Positions 54,214-64,000 of a stretch of DNA of 64,000 nt are shown one piece after another. A model generated the notes under the pieces. It searched no databases and was not told the origin of the DNA. It worked only from the letters and a program-made list of their open reading frames with translations. A program made the position numbers and the translations under genes. The stretch comes from Cellulomonas composti. GTDB taxonomy: Bacteria > Actinomycetota > Actinomycetes > Actinomycetales > Cellulomonadaceae. Positions within the stretch are counted from its first letter, which is position 1. Each line of letters starts with the position of its first letter. The stretch is from the NCBI RefSeq assembly GCF_007990245.1, contig NZ_BJWG01000015.1, positions 1 to 64,000 of the forward strand. Reading direction: 5' to 3'.

Positions 54214-55452
54214 TCAGCCGCCGAAGCCGGCCAGCGTGCGCACCGCGAGGTCGGCCAGCAGCCGCCCCCGCCGGGTCAGCACCAGCCGGCGCTCGGCGAG
54301 CAGGACCCGCCCGTCGACGAGCCCGTCCGCGACGAGCACCGCGACGCGCTCGCGCTCGTCGGACGTCATCTCCGCCAGCGGCATCCCGCCGGCGAGCCGG
54401 ACGTGGAGCATGAGCCGCTCGAGCGCGGCCGCCTCGTCGTCCAGGACCTCCCGGCCTGCCGCCGGGCTGAGCCCTTGCTCGAGCCGTGCCGCGTACGCGC
54501 GGGGGTGCTTGACGTTCCACCAGCGCACGCCGCCGACGTGCGAGTGCGCGCCCGGACCGATCCCCCACCAGTCGTCACCGCGCCAGTAGGCGAGGTTGTG
54601 CCGGCATGCGTGCTGCGCGCCGCGCGCCCAGTTCGAGACCTCGTACCAGTGGAGCCCGGCCGACGTCAGCAGGTCGTCGGCGAGCTCGTACTTGGCCGCC
54701 TGGTCGTCGCCGTCCGGCAGCGCGAGCTCACCGCGGCGCACCTGCGCGGCCATCCTGGTGCCCGCCTCGACGACGAGCGCGTACGCCGAGACGTGGTCGA
54801 CGCCCGTCGCGAGCGCACCCTCGAGCGACCTCCGCCAGTCCTCCAGGCTCTCCCCCGGCGTGCCGTAGATCAGGTCCAGCGAGACGTCGAGCCCGGCCTC
54901 GCGCGCCCACCGGACCACGTCGGGGATGCGCGCCGGGTCGTGCGTGCGCTCGAGCGTGCGCAGCACGTGCCCCACGGCGGACTGCATGCCGAACGAGACG
55001 CGCGTGAACCCGCCCGCCGCGAGCGCGGCCAGCGAGTCCGGCGTCACGGAGTCGGGGTTCGCCTCGGTCGTCACCTCGACGTCGTCGGACAGGCCCCACG
55101 CGTCCCGCACGGCGGCGAGCATCCCGACGAGGTCGTCGGCCGGCAGCACGGTGGGGGTGCCGCCGCCGACGAAGACGGTCGAGACGGGCCGCGCGGGCAG
55201 GCCGGCATCGCGCAGGACGCGGGCCGCGAGGTCGACCTCGCGACGCGCCGTCGAGGCGTACGACGCCTGGCTCGCGCCGCCGCCGAGCTCGACGGACGTG
55301 TAGGTGTTGAAGTCGCAGTACCCGCAGCGCACGGTGCAGAACGGCACGTGCAGGTAGACGCCGAACGCACGACCGTCGGCGCCCGCGACCACCGACGACG
55401 GCAGGGCGCCGTCGTCGGGCGCCTCGTCACCGTCGGGCAGGGCCGGGCTCAC
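54214..55452 (-). CDS. hemW: Radical SAM haem chaperone HemW
   Basis: A 412-residue radical SAM protein, formerly annotated as oxygen-independent coproporphyrinogen oxidase. CTVRCGYC holds the cluster cysteines 39, 43 and 46, with the F after the third; then TVFVGGGTPTVL and RVSFGMQSAVGHVLRTLERTH. HemW lacks true oxidase activity and delivers haem to respiratory proteins, which suits a strain with NarI and a globin. It lies ten bases after lepA on the same strand, a common order. GTG or ATG start at 55452 as read. Confidence 0.93.
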   Translation of the reverse strand: MSPALPDGDEAPDDGALPSSVVAGADGRAFGVYLHVPFCTVRCGYCDFNTYTSVELGGGASQASYASTARREVDLAARVLRDAGLPARPVSTVFVGGGTPTVLPADDLVGMLAAVRDAWGLSDDVEVTTEANPDSVTPDSLAALAAGGFTRVSFGMQSAVGHVLRTLERTHDPARIPDVVRWAREAGLDVSLDLIYGTPGESLEDWRRSLEGALATGVDHVSAYALVVEAGTRMAAQVRRGELALPDGDDQAAKYELADDLLTSAGLHWYEVSNWARGAQHACRHNLAYWRGDDWWGIGPGAHSHVGGVRWWNVKHPRAYAARLEQGLSPAAGREVLDDEAAALERLMLHVRLAGGMPLAEMTSDERERVAVLVADGLVDGRVLLAERRLVLTRRGRLLADLAVRTLAGFGG

Positions 55453-55462
55453 GCGGGGCGGC

Positions 55463-57355
<1,893 letters not shown>

Positions 57356-57454
57356 GCGGTGGGTGCTCCGGTTCTGATGGTCTGGCGGGATGTCGAGCAA
57401 GGTTCGGCAGCCGGGTCCCTCGTCTGACGGGACGCACGGCCCCACCATGGTCCC

Positions 57455-58198
57455 ATGACGCAGGCCGCACCCCACGCGCTCGACCACCTCGCCGCGCTGA
57501 CCTCGACGCAGGCGACGTTCCTGTCGTCGATCGGCGAGGTCGACCCCGTCACCCCGATCCCGTGGTGCGGGCGCTGGCGCGTGCGCCACCTCGTCGAGCA
57601 CCTGGGCCGGGTGCACCACTGGGCCGCGGCCCAGGCGGCCAAGCAGCACGAAACCCCGCTCGGGCGCGGCCCGTTCGTGCTCGACGAGTTCTACGCGACG
57701 TACGCCGCAGAGGTCCGCGACGCGCTCGCGAGGCTCGGCGACCGGGAGGCGTGGACGCTCGTCGGTACCGGTCCCGCGTCCTGGTGGCGACGCCGTCAGC
57801 TGCACGAGACGCTCGTGCACCTGTGGGACCTGCGCGCGTCGTCGGGGCTCGACGTGGTCGCGGCGCCCGAGGTGTGGTCAGACACCGTGGACGAGGTCGT
57901 GACGGTGATGCAGCCACGCCAGGTCGCGCTGGGGCGCATGGAGCCGCTGCCGTTCACGGTGGCGCTGCGCGCATCGGACACCGACCGCACCTGGGTCCTG
58001 GGGACCGCATCCGGCGCCGCGGCCGACGACGCGGACGACGCCGTGGCCGACGACGAACCCCTCGTCGCCGTGACCGGACCCGCACGTGAGCTCGCGCTCC
58101 TGCTGTGGGGCCGACTCACGCCCGACGCCGACGAGCTGCGCATCACGGGTGAGCAGGACGCGCTCGATCGCGCGCTCGCGGAACACCTCACGCCGTGA
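57455..58198 (+). CDS. Maleylpyruvate isomerase-family mycothiol-dependent protein
   Basis: A 247-residue DinB-like protein with the MDMPI N-terminal fold. [22 protein letters not shown] carries metal-binding histidines, and [17 protein letters not shown] completes the three-histidine site. These proteins are metal-dependent transferases or isomerases using mycothiol; the substrate here is unknown, so the isomerase name is only a family label. A C-terminal domain of about 90 residues (lipid-carrier-like) follows. ATG at 57455. Divergent from lepA; a hairpin terminator and then an IS110 element follow. Confidence 0.85.
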   Translation: MTQAAPHALDHLAALTSTQATFLSSIGEVDPVTPIPWCGRWRVRHLVEHLGRVHHWAAAQAAKQHETPLGRGPFVLDEFYATYAAEVRDALARLGDREAWTLVGTGPASWWRRRQLHETLVHLWDLRASSGLDVVAAPEVWSDTVDEVVTVMQPRQVALGRMEPLPFTVALRASDTDRTWVLGTASGAAADDADDAVADDEPLVAVTGPARELALLLWGRLTPDADELRITGEQDALDRALAEHLTP

Positions 58199-58204
58199 CG
58201 GGCA

Positions 58205-58224
58205 CCCGGCCCGGGCGGGCCGGG
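58205..58224 (+). terminator. GC-rich hairpin after the MDMPI gene
   Basis: CCCGGCCC (58205-58212), loop GGGC, then GGGCCGGG (58217-58224) form an 8-bp perfect stem six bases after the stop. It lies between the MDMPI gene and the convergent IS110 transposase, so it may serve both. Confidence 0.65.
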
Positions 58225-58241
58225 GACGCTCCTATGGATCG

Positions 58242-59288
58242 TCAAGCCGGTAGCGCGCCGTGTTCGAGTTGGCGGAACAGGTCGCGGGCGATGTAGCGCT
58301 TGAGGCAGCGGCGGATCTCGCGGTCGGTCTTGCCTTGGGCTCGGCGGCGTTCGACGTAGTCGCTGGTGCGCTCGTCGTAGCGGGTCCGCGAGAGGGCCAC
58401 GACGTGCAGGGCGCGGTTGAGTTGCCGGTCCCCGGAGCGGTTGAGCCGGTGGCGGGTGCGCAGGCCCGAGGAGGCGGGGATCGGTGCGGTGCCGGCGAGC
58501 ATCGCGAACGCGGCCTCGGAACGGATCCGTCCGGGGTGCGACCAGCAGATCAGGACCTGCGCGGCGACGATCGTCCCGATGCCGGGCTGCTCGAGCAGGT
58601 CGGGGCGCCAGGCGCGCACGATCGTGGCCATGGCGTGCTCGTGGTCGCGGGCCTCGCGTTGCAGGGCGGTGGTTCGCCTGGCCAGGGCGCGCAGCACGGT
58701 GGCGGTCGTGACGGTGTGCGCGTCCCAGCTGGCCCGAGTGCGCAGTCGGGTCGCGGTCGTGGTCATCGCTGTCGTGGACTGGCCGCGGAACATCGCCCGC
58801 AGCGTCTCGGGGGCGGCGATCACCAGGGCGTGCAGCTGACGTTGCGCGAGCGTGGCAGCCTCGACCGCGGAGCGGCGGGCGGCCATCAGCGCGGCCAGCT
58901 GGGCGCGCGGACCGTCGGATTTGACCTGCGCCAGGTGCGAGCGCCCGAGTGCCTCACGGGCGGCGCGCGCGGCGTCCAGCGAGTCGGACTTGGCGCCGTG
59001 GCGGCGCGGCGCCCGGGCGGGGCGGTCCAGCTCGATGACCTGCTCACCGGCGGCGACCAGGTGCCGTGCCAGGCCGGCGCCGTAGCCGCCGGCGCCTTCC
59101 AACGCCCACGCCCGCGCGCCGTGCTGGCGGGCGAGGTCGAGCAGCTGCTGGTAGCCGCCCGGGTCGGTGGGCGCGGTCAGCTCGGCGAGCAGCCCGCCGG
59201 TGCTCGCGTCCACGACCGCGGCGGTGTGGGTGTGCTTGTGGGTGTCGACCCCGATGACGACATCGACGACTTCGGCCAGACTGGGCAT
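58242..59288 (-). CDS. IS110-family transposase
   Basis: A 348-residue transposase. The N-terminal DEDD/RuvC-like domain has VIGVDTHKHTHTAAVVD, ALEGAGGYG and KSDSLDAARAA with the acidic residues. The C-terminal transposase_20 domain has PGIGTIVAAQVLICW and AMLAGTAPIPASSGLR, whose serine is the second nucleophile. Both domains are whole and no stop interrupts, so it may be active. Start: the ATG at 59288 is nine bases after AAGGAG; ATG 59297 abuts that site and the frame opens to 59363. Confidence 0.93.
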   Translation of the reverse strand: MPSLAEVVDVVIGVDTHKHTHTAAVVDASTGGLLAELTAPTDPGGYQQLLDLARQHGARAWALEGAGGYGAGLARHLVAAGEQVIELDRPARAPRRHGAKSDSLDAARAAREALGRSHLAQVKSDGPRAQLAALMAARRSAVEAATLAQRQLHALVIAAPETLRAMFRGQSTTAMTTTATRLRTRASWDAHTVTTATVLRALARRTTALQREARDHEHAMATIVRAWRPDLLEQPGIGTIVAAQVLICWSHPGRIRSEAAFAMLAGTAPIPASSGLRTRHRLNRSGDRQLNRALHVVALSRTRYDERTSDYVERRRAQGKTDREIRRCLKRYIARDLFRQLEHGALPA

Positions 59289-59297
59289 CGCGTTCAT

Positions 59298-59540
59298 CTC
59301 CTTGGAACCGGGGAAACGTAGGTTCCCGGTCCGGTCGGAGACGGCAGGACTGTGACGGGACACGTTCCTCGGCGCCTACCGAGGAACGGTCAAGCTCCTG
59401 ATCAGGCCAGCAACTCCGGTCGGGCCGGGGCCGGCAACCACGCGCGGACAAGTCCCCTCAAAGGCACAAAGCCAGTCAGGCCAAGGGTCACACGCGCAGC
59501 CACCGACCACAGCCCACCGCATCCATCAAGGCTGCGTCGA
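59298..59540 (-). ncRNA. Candidate IS110 bridge RNA / non-coding left end
   Basis: IS110 elements encode a bridge RNA in the non-coding end next to the transposase start. This stretch has two hairpins: ACCGGG...CCCGGT (59307-59330) and CGTTCCTCGG-CGCCTA-CCGAGGAACG (59363-59388, 10 bp perfect). The rest (59390-59540) is less GC-rich than the host and has no ORF of note. I could not identify the target- or donor-binding loops. Confidence 0.35.
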
Positions 59541-59551
59541 GATCCTCACAG

Positions 59552-60391
59552 TCAGGCCTCGCGCGTGATGCGCACCTCGACGTCGAGCTCCTGCGTCCCG
59601 GAGCCCGCGTAGATGCCGCGCAGCGGCGCGACGTCGTCGTACGAACGTCCGCGCGCGAGCACCACGTGGTGCGAACCGGCCGGCTGGCGGTTCGTCGGGT
59701 CGTACGCCACCCACTCCCCGACCCACCACTCGACCCACGCGTGCGACTCGCCCGAGACGGTCTCGCCGATCTCGCCGCCGCTCCACGGGTGCAGGTAGCC
59801 CGAGACGTACCGCGCGGGGATGCCCACCGAGCGCAGCGCGCCGAGCGCGAGGTGCGCGATGTCCTGGCAGACGCCCGCGCGCGCCGACCACGCCTCCGAC
59901 GCGGGCGTGTGCACCGTCGTGACCCCCGGGATGTAGTCGAGCCGATCGCGCAGCGCGAGGCACACCGCGACGGCCGCCGCGGCGGGTTCGAGGCCCGCGA
60001 CGGCTTCGCGCGCGAGCGCCGCGACCTCGTCGGGCGCCTCGGTCGTCGGGGTGTCCGACAGGAACTCCGCGGTCTCGTCGTACGACGCGCTCGCGTCCAG
60101 GGCCGCCCAGTCGAGCTCGACCGACAGGGCGGCGGGCTCGTCCACGTCGACGACGTGCTCGGCCGTCAGCACCATCGCCTGGTGCGGCGCGAGCACCTCG
60201 AACGCCGTCACGGCCGTGCCCCAGTAGTCGACGTAGTGGTGCGCCCACGTGTGCGGCTGGACGTCGAGCCGCGACGAGACGACCGTCTGCCCGGCCTGCG
60301 AGACCGGCGTCATGCGCGCCTCGTTGTAGGACGCGAGCACCGGCGCGTCGTAGCGGAAGGCGGAGGTGTGGACCACGTGCAGTCGCGTCAC
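59552..60391 (-). CDS. Transglutaminase-like protein
   Basis: A 279-residue cytoplasmic protein. An N-terminal beta-domain (TRLHVVHTSAFRYDAPVLASYNEARMTP) leads to the transglutaminase-like core: Cys in ARAGVCQDIAHLALGALRSVG, His in SGESHAWVEWWVG, Asp in VAYDPTN. Such proteins are mostly proteases or peptide ligases rather than cross-linkers. It overlaps the alpha-E gene by GTGA, and is the third gene of the ATP-grasp operon, a set proposed to make or attach small peptides. An IS110 element follows. Confidence 0.9.
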   Translation of the reverse strand: MTRLHVVHTSAFRYDAPVLASYNEARMTPVSQAGQTVVSSRLDVQPHTWAHHYVDYWGTAVTAFEVLAPHQAMVLTAEHVVDVDEPAALSVELDWAALDASASYDETAEFLSDTPTTEAPDEVAALAREAVAGLEPAAAAVAVCLALRDRLDYIPGVTTVHTPASEAWSARAGVCQDIAHLALGALRSVGIPARYVSGYLHPWSGGEIGETVSGESHAWVEWWVGEWVAYDPTNRQPAGSHHVVLARGRSYDDVAPLRGIYAGSGTQELDVEVRITREA

Positions 60392-61317
60392 AGGTTCTCC
60401 CCGGTCCAGGTCGTCGTGGCGGCGGACGGGAAGTAGCGGCCGCGGACCGCGTCGGAGGCCGCCGAGCAGGCCCGCTGGACCTGCTCCATCTCCTGCGGCA
60501 GCGCGTCGAGGATGTCCGCCAGCGGGCGGTACTCGAGGTTGGTGCGCACGAGGCCGATGTGCCGGCGTGCGTCGTCGACCGTCGCGCGGTCCGCCACCGG
60601 CTCGAGCGCCGCCAGGCTCGCCTCGGCCTGGTTCAGCGCGGCGACGATCGAGCGCGGGAACAGCCGGTCGGTGAGCAGGAAGCCCGCGGCACGTTCGTCG
60701 GACGCCATCCCGCGGTAGGTGCGCAGGAACGCCTCGTGCGCACCGCACGAGCGCAGCAGCGTGGTCCAGCCGGGGCCGGCGGAACCCGCGAGCGCGCGCG
60801 TCGTGATGAGGCGGGCCGTCATGTCGGCGCGCTCGATCGAGCGCCCGAGCACGAGGAACGCCCACGTGTCGTCGCGCGACATCGTCGCGTCGGTGATCCC
60901 CGCGACGACGGCCGCACGCTCGCGGACCCACGTGAAGTAGTCGTGCGGGCGCGCCGGGCGCATGTGCGACGGCAGCTGGTTCCAGGTGGTGTTGAGGCAC
61001 TCCCACAGCTCGGTCGAGATGATCTCGCGCGCCCGCCGGGCGTTCTCGCGCGCCGCGACGAGCGCACCCGCGATCGAGGACTGCGCCATCCGGTCGTACG
61101 CCAGCATGTCGAGCACCGCCACGCGACCGACCTGCACCTGCGGCGCCGGCGCGGGGCGGTCCATCACCGACAGCAGGGAGCGGCAGGCCGAGTCCTCCTC
61201 GGCCCACGGGTCCTCGAGGAGGATCTGCAGGTGGACGTCGAGCAGCCGCGCGGTGTCGTCGGCCCGCTCCACGTAGCGACCGATCCAGAACAGCGACTCG
61301 GCGATCCGGCTCAGCAC
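60388..61317 (-). CDS. Alpha-E domain protein
   Basis: A 309-residue all-helical protein of the alpha-E family. LSRIAESLFWIGRYVERADDTARLLDVHL is its signature start, and ARENARRAREIISTELWECLNTTWNQL, GRSIERADMTARLI and SVLRSC-like SCGAHEAFLRTY follow. Function unknown; it always travels with circularly permuted ATP-grasp and transglutaminase-like genes. GTG start at 61317 overlaps the ATP-grasp stop by seven bases; its own stop overlaps the transglutaminase start. Confidence 0.92.
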   Translation of the reverse strand: MLSRIAESLFWIGRYVERADDTARLLDVHLQILLEDPWAEEDSACRSLLSVMDRPAPAPQVQVGRVAVLDMLAYDRMAQSSIAGALVAARENARRAREIISTELWECLNTTWNQLPSHMRPARPHDYFTWVRERAAVVAGITDATMSRDDTWAFLVLGRSIERADMTARLITTRALAGSAGPGWTTLLRSCGAHEAFLRTYRGMASDERAAGFLLTDRLFPRSIVAALNQAEASLAALEPVADRATVDDARRHIGLVRTNLEYRPLADILDALPQEMEQVQRACSAASDAVRGRYFPSAATTTWTGENL

Positions 61318-62900
61318 GAGGGCACCTCCGTCCCGGTCGGCGCGTCCAGCGACGTCTGCTGCTGCTGCATCGCGTGCACCCGCAGGTCCTGCGGGTTGGC
61401 CTCGATCGGCACCGCGTTGTCGACCGGCACGGGCTGCGCGAGCGAGGGGGCGCTCGCGCGGCGCGGCGGCCTGCCGCCCAGCACCCACGTGTCCTTGGAC
61501 CCGCCGCCCTGCGACGAGTTCACGACGAGGCGGCCCTCGGGGAGCGCGACGCGCGTCAGGCCGCCCGGCAGCACCCAGATGTCGTTGCCGTCGTTCACCG
61601 CGAACGGCCGCAGGTCCGTGTGCCGCGGCCGCAGGCCGTCCTCGACGAGCGTCGGCACCGTCGAGAGCTGCACGACGGGTTGCGCGATCCAACCGCGCGG
61701 GTCGGCGCGCAGTCGCGCCCGCAGCTCGGCGAGCTCCGCCGTCGACGCCGCGGGCCCGACGACCAGGCCCTTGCCGCCCGAGCCGTCGACGGGCTTGACC
61801 ACGAGCTCGTCGAGGCGGTCGAGGACCTCCTCGAGCGCGCCGGGCTCCTCGAGGCGCCAGGTGTCGACGTTCGACAGGATCGGCTCCTCGCTCAGGTAGT
61901 AGCGGATGAGGTCGGGCACGTAGGTGTAGACGAGCTTGTCGTCGGCGACGCCGTTGCCCACCGCGTTCGCGATGGTCACCGTGCCGTTGCGCGCGCACGT
62001 GATCAGGCCGGGGCTGCCGAGCAGCGAGTCGGACCGGAAGGTGACCGGGTCGAGGAACTCGTCGTCGACGCGGCGGTAGATCACGTCGACCCGCCGGCGG
62101 CCCTGCGTCGTGCGCATCCAGACGCGGCCGCCCGCACAGAACAGGTCGCGGCCCTCGACCAGCTCGACGCCCATCGTGCGCGCGAGCAGCGAGTGCTCGT
62201 AGTAGGCGGAGTTGTAGACGCCGGGCGTCAGCACGACGACCGTCGGGTCGTCGACCCCGGACGGCGCGGCCGCCGTGAGCGCGGCGAGCAGCCGGCGCGG
62301 GTAGTCCGCGACCGGGCGGATCCGCAGCGCCGCGAACAGCTCCGGGAAGGACTGAGCCATCGCGCGGCGGTTGGACAGCACGTAGCTGACGCCGCTCGGG
62401 ACGCGCACGTTGTCCTCGAGCACGCGCCACCCGCCGAGCGAGTCCCGCACGAGGTCGATGCCCGAGACGTGCACGCGCACGCCGTTGGGCGGCTGGATCC
62501 CGCGCACCGCGCGGTGGAAGTGGGTCGAGGACACGATGACCGAGCGCGGCAGCACCCCGTCGGCGATGGCCCGCTGCGCGCCGTACACGTCGTCGAGGAA
62601 GGCCTCGAGCGCCCGCACACGCTGCGCGACGCCGGGGGCCACGTGCTCCCACTCGTCGCCCGCCAGCACGCGGGGCACGACGTCGAGCGGGAACGGCCGC
62701 TCCTCGCCCGCGAAGTCGAACGTGATGCCCTGCGCCAGGTAGGAGCGCGCCAGCGCGTCGGCCCGGCCCCGCAGCTCGCCCGCCGAGAGCTGCGCCAGCG
62801 CGGCATGCACGCGACGGTAGGCCGAACGCGGACCCGTCTCCGGGTCGATCATCTCGTCCCAGGCCGTCCCCGCCGGGTAGTCGTCGAAGAGGTCCGCCAT
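61311..62900 (-). CDS. Circularly permuted ATP-grasp protein
   Basis: A 529-residue cytoplasmic protein of the circularly permuted ATP-grasp type 2 family. ARSYLAQGITFDFAGEERPFPLDVVPR and FLDDVYGAQRAIADGVLP lie early. The ATP-binding part has RVHVSGIDLVRD, VLEDNVRVPSGVSYVLSNR, VVVLTPGVYNSAYYEHSLLA, then ELVVKPVDGSGGKGLVVGP. These proteins are predicted peptide or amide ligases. The ATG at 62900 lies six bases after TAGGTT; a TTGACA lies at 62924-62929 on the same strand but is too near to be its -35. First gene of the three-gene operon. Confidence 0.92.
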   Translation of the reverse strand: MADLFDDYPAGTAWDEMIDPETGPRSAYRRVHAALAQLSAGELRGRADALARSYLAQGITFDFAGEERPFPLDVVPRVLAGDEWEHVAPGVAQRVRALEAFLDDVYGAQRAIADGVLPRSVIVSSTHFHRAVRGIQPPNGVRVHVSGIDLVRDSLGGWRVLEDNVRVPSGVSYVLSNRRAMAQSFPELFAALRIRPVADYPRRLLAALTAAAPSGVDDPTVVVLTPGVYNSAYYEHSLLARTMGVELVEGRDLFCAGGRVWMRTTQGRRRVDVIYRRVDDEFLDPVTFRSDSLLGSPGLITCARNGTVTIANAVGNGVADDKLVYTYVPDLIRYYLSEEPILSNVDTWRLEEPGALEEVLDRLDELVVKPVDGSGGKGLVVGPAASTAELAELRARLRADPRGWIAQPVVQLSTVPTLVEDGLRPRHTDLRPFAVNDGNDIWVLPGGLTRVALPEGRLVVNSSQGGGSKDTWVLGGRPPRRASAPSLAQPVPVDNAVPIEANPQDLRVHAMQQQQTSLDAPTGTEVPSC

Positions 62901-63064
62901 GAGCCGAACCTAGTGCCGCCATGTCAACAGCGCGTTACGGCAAGCCGCACCGCGATCGCGCCCCCACCACACTCCCCGACGAGGGCGCCGACGAGGGCGC
63001 CGGCCCGACCCGCCCCGACGAAGGCGCCAGCACTCGGCGGGTGGGTGACGGTAGGTTCCCGGGC

Positions 63065-63640
63065 GTGAGCGCATCGTCGTCCTGGTCCCATCTCCTGCGT
63101 CGCGCCGCCGATGCCGTCACACGTGCGCTCGCGCCGAAGCGCCGCCACGCCGCGACCCGGTCGGGCGGGGCCGTGCGGCACGCGGGTGCGGGGGTCCCGG
63201 CGCCCGCGCGCCACGTCGCGTACCCGGACCACAGCGGAGCGCTGCTCGCCTCGTACAGCCCGGACCTGGACGCCGCGGCCGACCCGGGCGAGATCGTCTG
63301 GACCTGGGTGCCGTTCGAGGAGGACCCCGCACGAGGAAAGGACCGTCCCGTGCTGGTCGTCGCCTGGGACGACTTCGACGGCGAGGACGTGGTACTCGCT
63401 CTGATGCTCACGAGCAAGGACCACAGCCGCAACGCCGAGCGTGAGGCCCGCCACGGCCGCGTGTGGATGGACATCGGCGCCGGCCCGTGGGACTCGAAGC
63501 GCCGCGACTCCGAGGTGCGTCTCGACCGCGTGCTGCAGCTCGCGCCGGACGCGATCCGGCGCGAGGGGGCCGTCGTCGACCGGGCGCTGTTCGACCAGGT
63601 CGTCGAGCGGCTGGTCGAGCTGCACGGCCGCGCGACCTGA
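63065..63640 (+). CDS. PemK/MazF-like protein
   Basis: A 191-residue protein. The N-terminal 55 residues are basic (AAD..TRALAPKRRHAATRSGG), unlike toxins. Residues 75-190 look like the PemK/MazF barrel: GEIVWTWVPFEEDPARGKDRPVLVVAW with the GKxRPvlV core, then VVLALMLTSKDHSRN and a SEVRLDRVLQLAPDAI stretch. MazF proteins cut mRNA. No antitoxin gene is next to it: upstream is 164 bases of non-coding DNA, downstream rpsT. It could be a non-toxic relative. GTG start at 63065, seven bases after TAGGTT. Confidence 0.8.
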   Translation: MSASSSWSHLLRRAADAVTRALAPKRRHAATRSGGAVRHAGAGVPAPARHVAYPDHSGALLASYSPDLDAAADPGEIVWTWVPFEEDPARGKDRPVLVVAWDDFDGEDVVLALMLTSKDHSRNAEREARHGRVWMDIGAGPWDSKRRDSEVRLDRVLQLAPDAIRREGAVVDRALFDQVVERLVELHGRAT

Positions 63641-63672
63641 CCCGTCCAGGAGCCACCGGCAGCCATCCGGCG

Positions 63673-63716
63673 GCCATCGACCAGCCACCGACCAGCCATC
63701 GACCAGCCATCGACCA
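63673..63716. repeat. Four 11-bp tandem repeats
   Basis: The unit GCCATCGACCA (one copy GCCACCGACCA) occurs four times in a row between the PemK-like gene and rpsT. The region upstream (63652-63672) has related GCCA-rich sequence. It is non-coding on the plus strand. It probably arose by slippage. Confidence 0.85.
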
Positions 63717-63746
63717 GCAGGGTTGGGGCTGGCGCCCGTCGTCGGG

Positions 63747-63752
63747 TAACAT
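63747..63752 (+). promoter_or_regulatory. Probable -10 element of rpsT
   Basis: TAACAT is close to the sigma-A -10 consensus, with TTGGGG (63723-63728) 18 bases before it as a weak -35. It lies about 140 bases upstream of rpsT, leaving a long leader, as is common for ribosomal protein genes. Confidence 0.5.
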
Positions 63753-63892
63753 GGTCGACCGCGTGTCCGCCCAGGTCGGCGGGCACTCGCCCAGCTCCTC
63801 CCCGCGGGTGTCCCCACGCCCCAGTCCCGGAGCTGCGCGCGCCCTCTACGACCTGTCAGATCGCTTCGGCGAACACACAAGAGAGTCCACCA

Positions 63893-64000
63893 GTGGCGAA
63901 CATCAAGTCCCAGATCAAGCGCATCAAGACCAACGAGAAGGCGCGCCTGCGCAACAAGTCGGTCAAGTCGGAGCTGAAGACGCACGTGCGTCGCGTCCGC
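63893..64000 (+). CDS. rpsT: 30S ribosomal protein S20, 5' part only
   Basis: The frame from the GTG at 63893 encodes [18 protein letters not shown], then [17 protein letters not shown] and continues past the window end. This N-terminus is diagnostic for S20, which binds 16S rRNA. About 36 of the usual 85-88 residues are present. An AAGAGAG site lies seven bases upstream. In actinomycetes rpsT often lies near lepA, as here. Confidence 0.95.
   Translation, partial: MANIKSQIKRIKTNEKARLRNKSVKSELKTHVRRVR

Larger units (their letters stand above)
58226..59540 (-). mobile_element. IS110-family insertion sequence (approximate ends)
   Basis: The element contains one intact DEDD transposase gene and about 250 bases of non-coding DNA upstream of it, separating two genes that show no sign of being cut. 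IS110 elements have no terminal inverted repeats of the usual type and make little or no target duplication, so the ends cannot be set by eye. The limits given are the largest interval that avoids the flanking genes and the MDMPI terminator. Confidence 0.7.

Noticed and set aside
62921-62929. TTGACA as the -35 element of the ATP-grasp operon
   Set aside because: It lies only nine bases before TAGGTT, far from the usual 16-18, so it is probably chance.
63673-63716. GCCATCGACCA repeats considered as coding (WSMAGRW-type peptide on the minus strand)
   Set aside because: The minus-strand peptide is only a translation of the tandem repeat and overlaps the start region of rpsT and the PemK gene.

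Overview
The window reads as a chromosomal segment of a high-GC actinomycete. Supporting signs are strong G/C bias at third codon positions, frequent GTG starts, many probable leaderless genes, mycothiol-linked enzymes (an Rv2466c-type nitroreductase and an MDMPI-fold protein), an Eis-type acetyltransferase, and the actinobacterial lepA-hemW / hrcA-dnaJ-rsmE / phoH-ybeY-corC-era neighbourhoods. The gene set fits Micrococcales, possibly Cellulomonadaceae; that placement is inference, not proof.

Left end (1-2474): a short, AT-richer tract of minus-strand genes with weak codon bias. It holds a truncated-by-edge Imm8-type immunity gene, an unrecognised gene that appears frameshifted, a barstar-like gene, and two SCO4402-family genes, one of them truncated. 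It looks like an array of orphan immunity-type genes without a visible toxin. Next (2475-10898, minus): the respiratory nitrate reductase operon narGHJI-narK, followed by a decayed second copy of the narK 3' end. A large LuxR-type ATPase regulator, translationally coupled to a tiny upstream ORF, diverges from narG (11108-14190). A tRNA-Pro and a polymerase-A-like gene follow.

Centre left (16139-30400): a cysteine biosynthesis unit (cysK, cysE) preceded by a 23-codon leader ORF ending in a cysteine cluster, probably a cysteine attenuator. Then come a flavin oxidoreductase, an alkyltransferase-like DNA repair protein, an Eis-like acetyltransferase, RpiB, two large metallopeptidases (M13 and PepN), a DUF6636 membrane protein, a mycothiol nitroreductase relative and malQ.

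Centre right (30494-50856): a prolyl oligopeptidase coupled to an MscS channel, a divergent PTS EIIB / EI pair, a truncated haemoglobin, an acyl-CoA thioesterase, an MMPL exporter convergent with a hydrolase-membrane fusion, then the minus-strand phoH-ybeY-corC-era operon, ppdK, and the hrcA-dnaJ-rsmE heat-shock operon with a CIRCE operator.

Right end (50857-64000): DUF3097, three membrane proteins (one VIT-type metal transporter), lepA-hemW, an MDMPI-type protein, an IS110-family insertion sequence whose upstream non-coding end may encode a bridge RNA, a three-gene ATP-grasp / alpha-E / transglutaminase operon (a predicted peptide-ligase system), an orphan PemK/MazF-like gene and the start of rpsT. 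I did not find a wholly unknown multi-gene system. The best candidates for new biology are the cysteine-rich leader of cysK, the orphan immunity tract, the IS110 non-coding end and the ATP-grasp operon.
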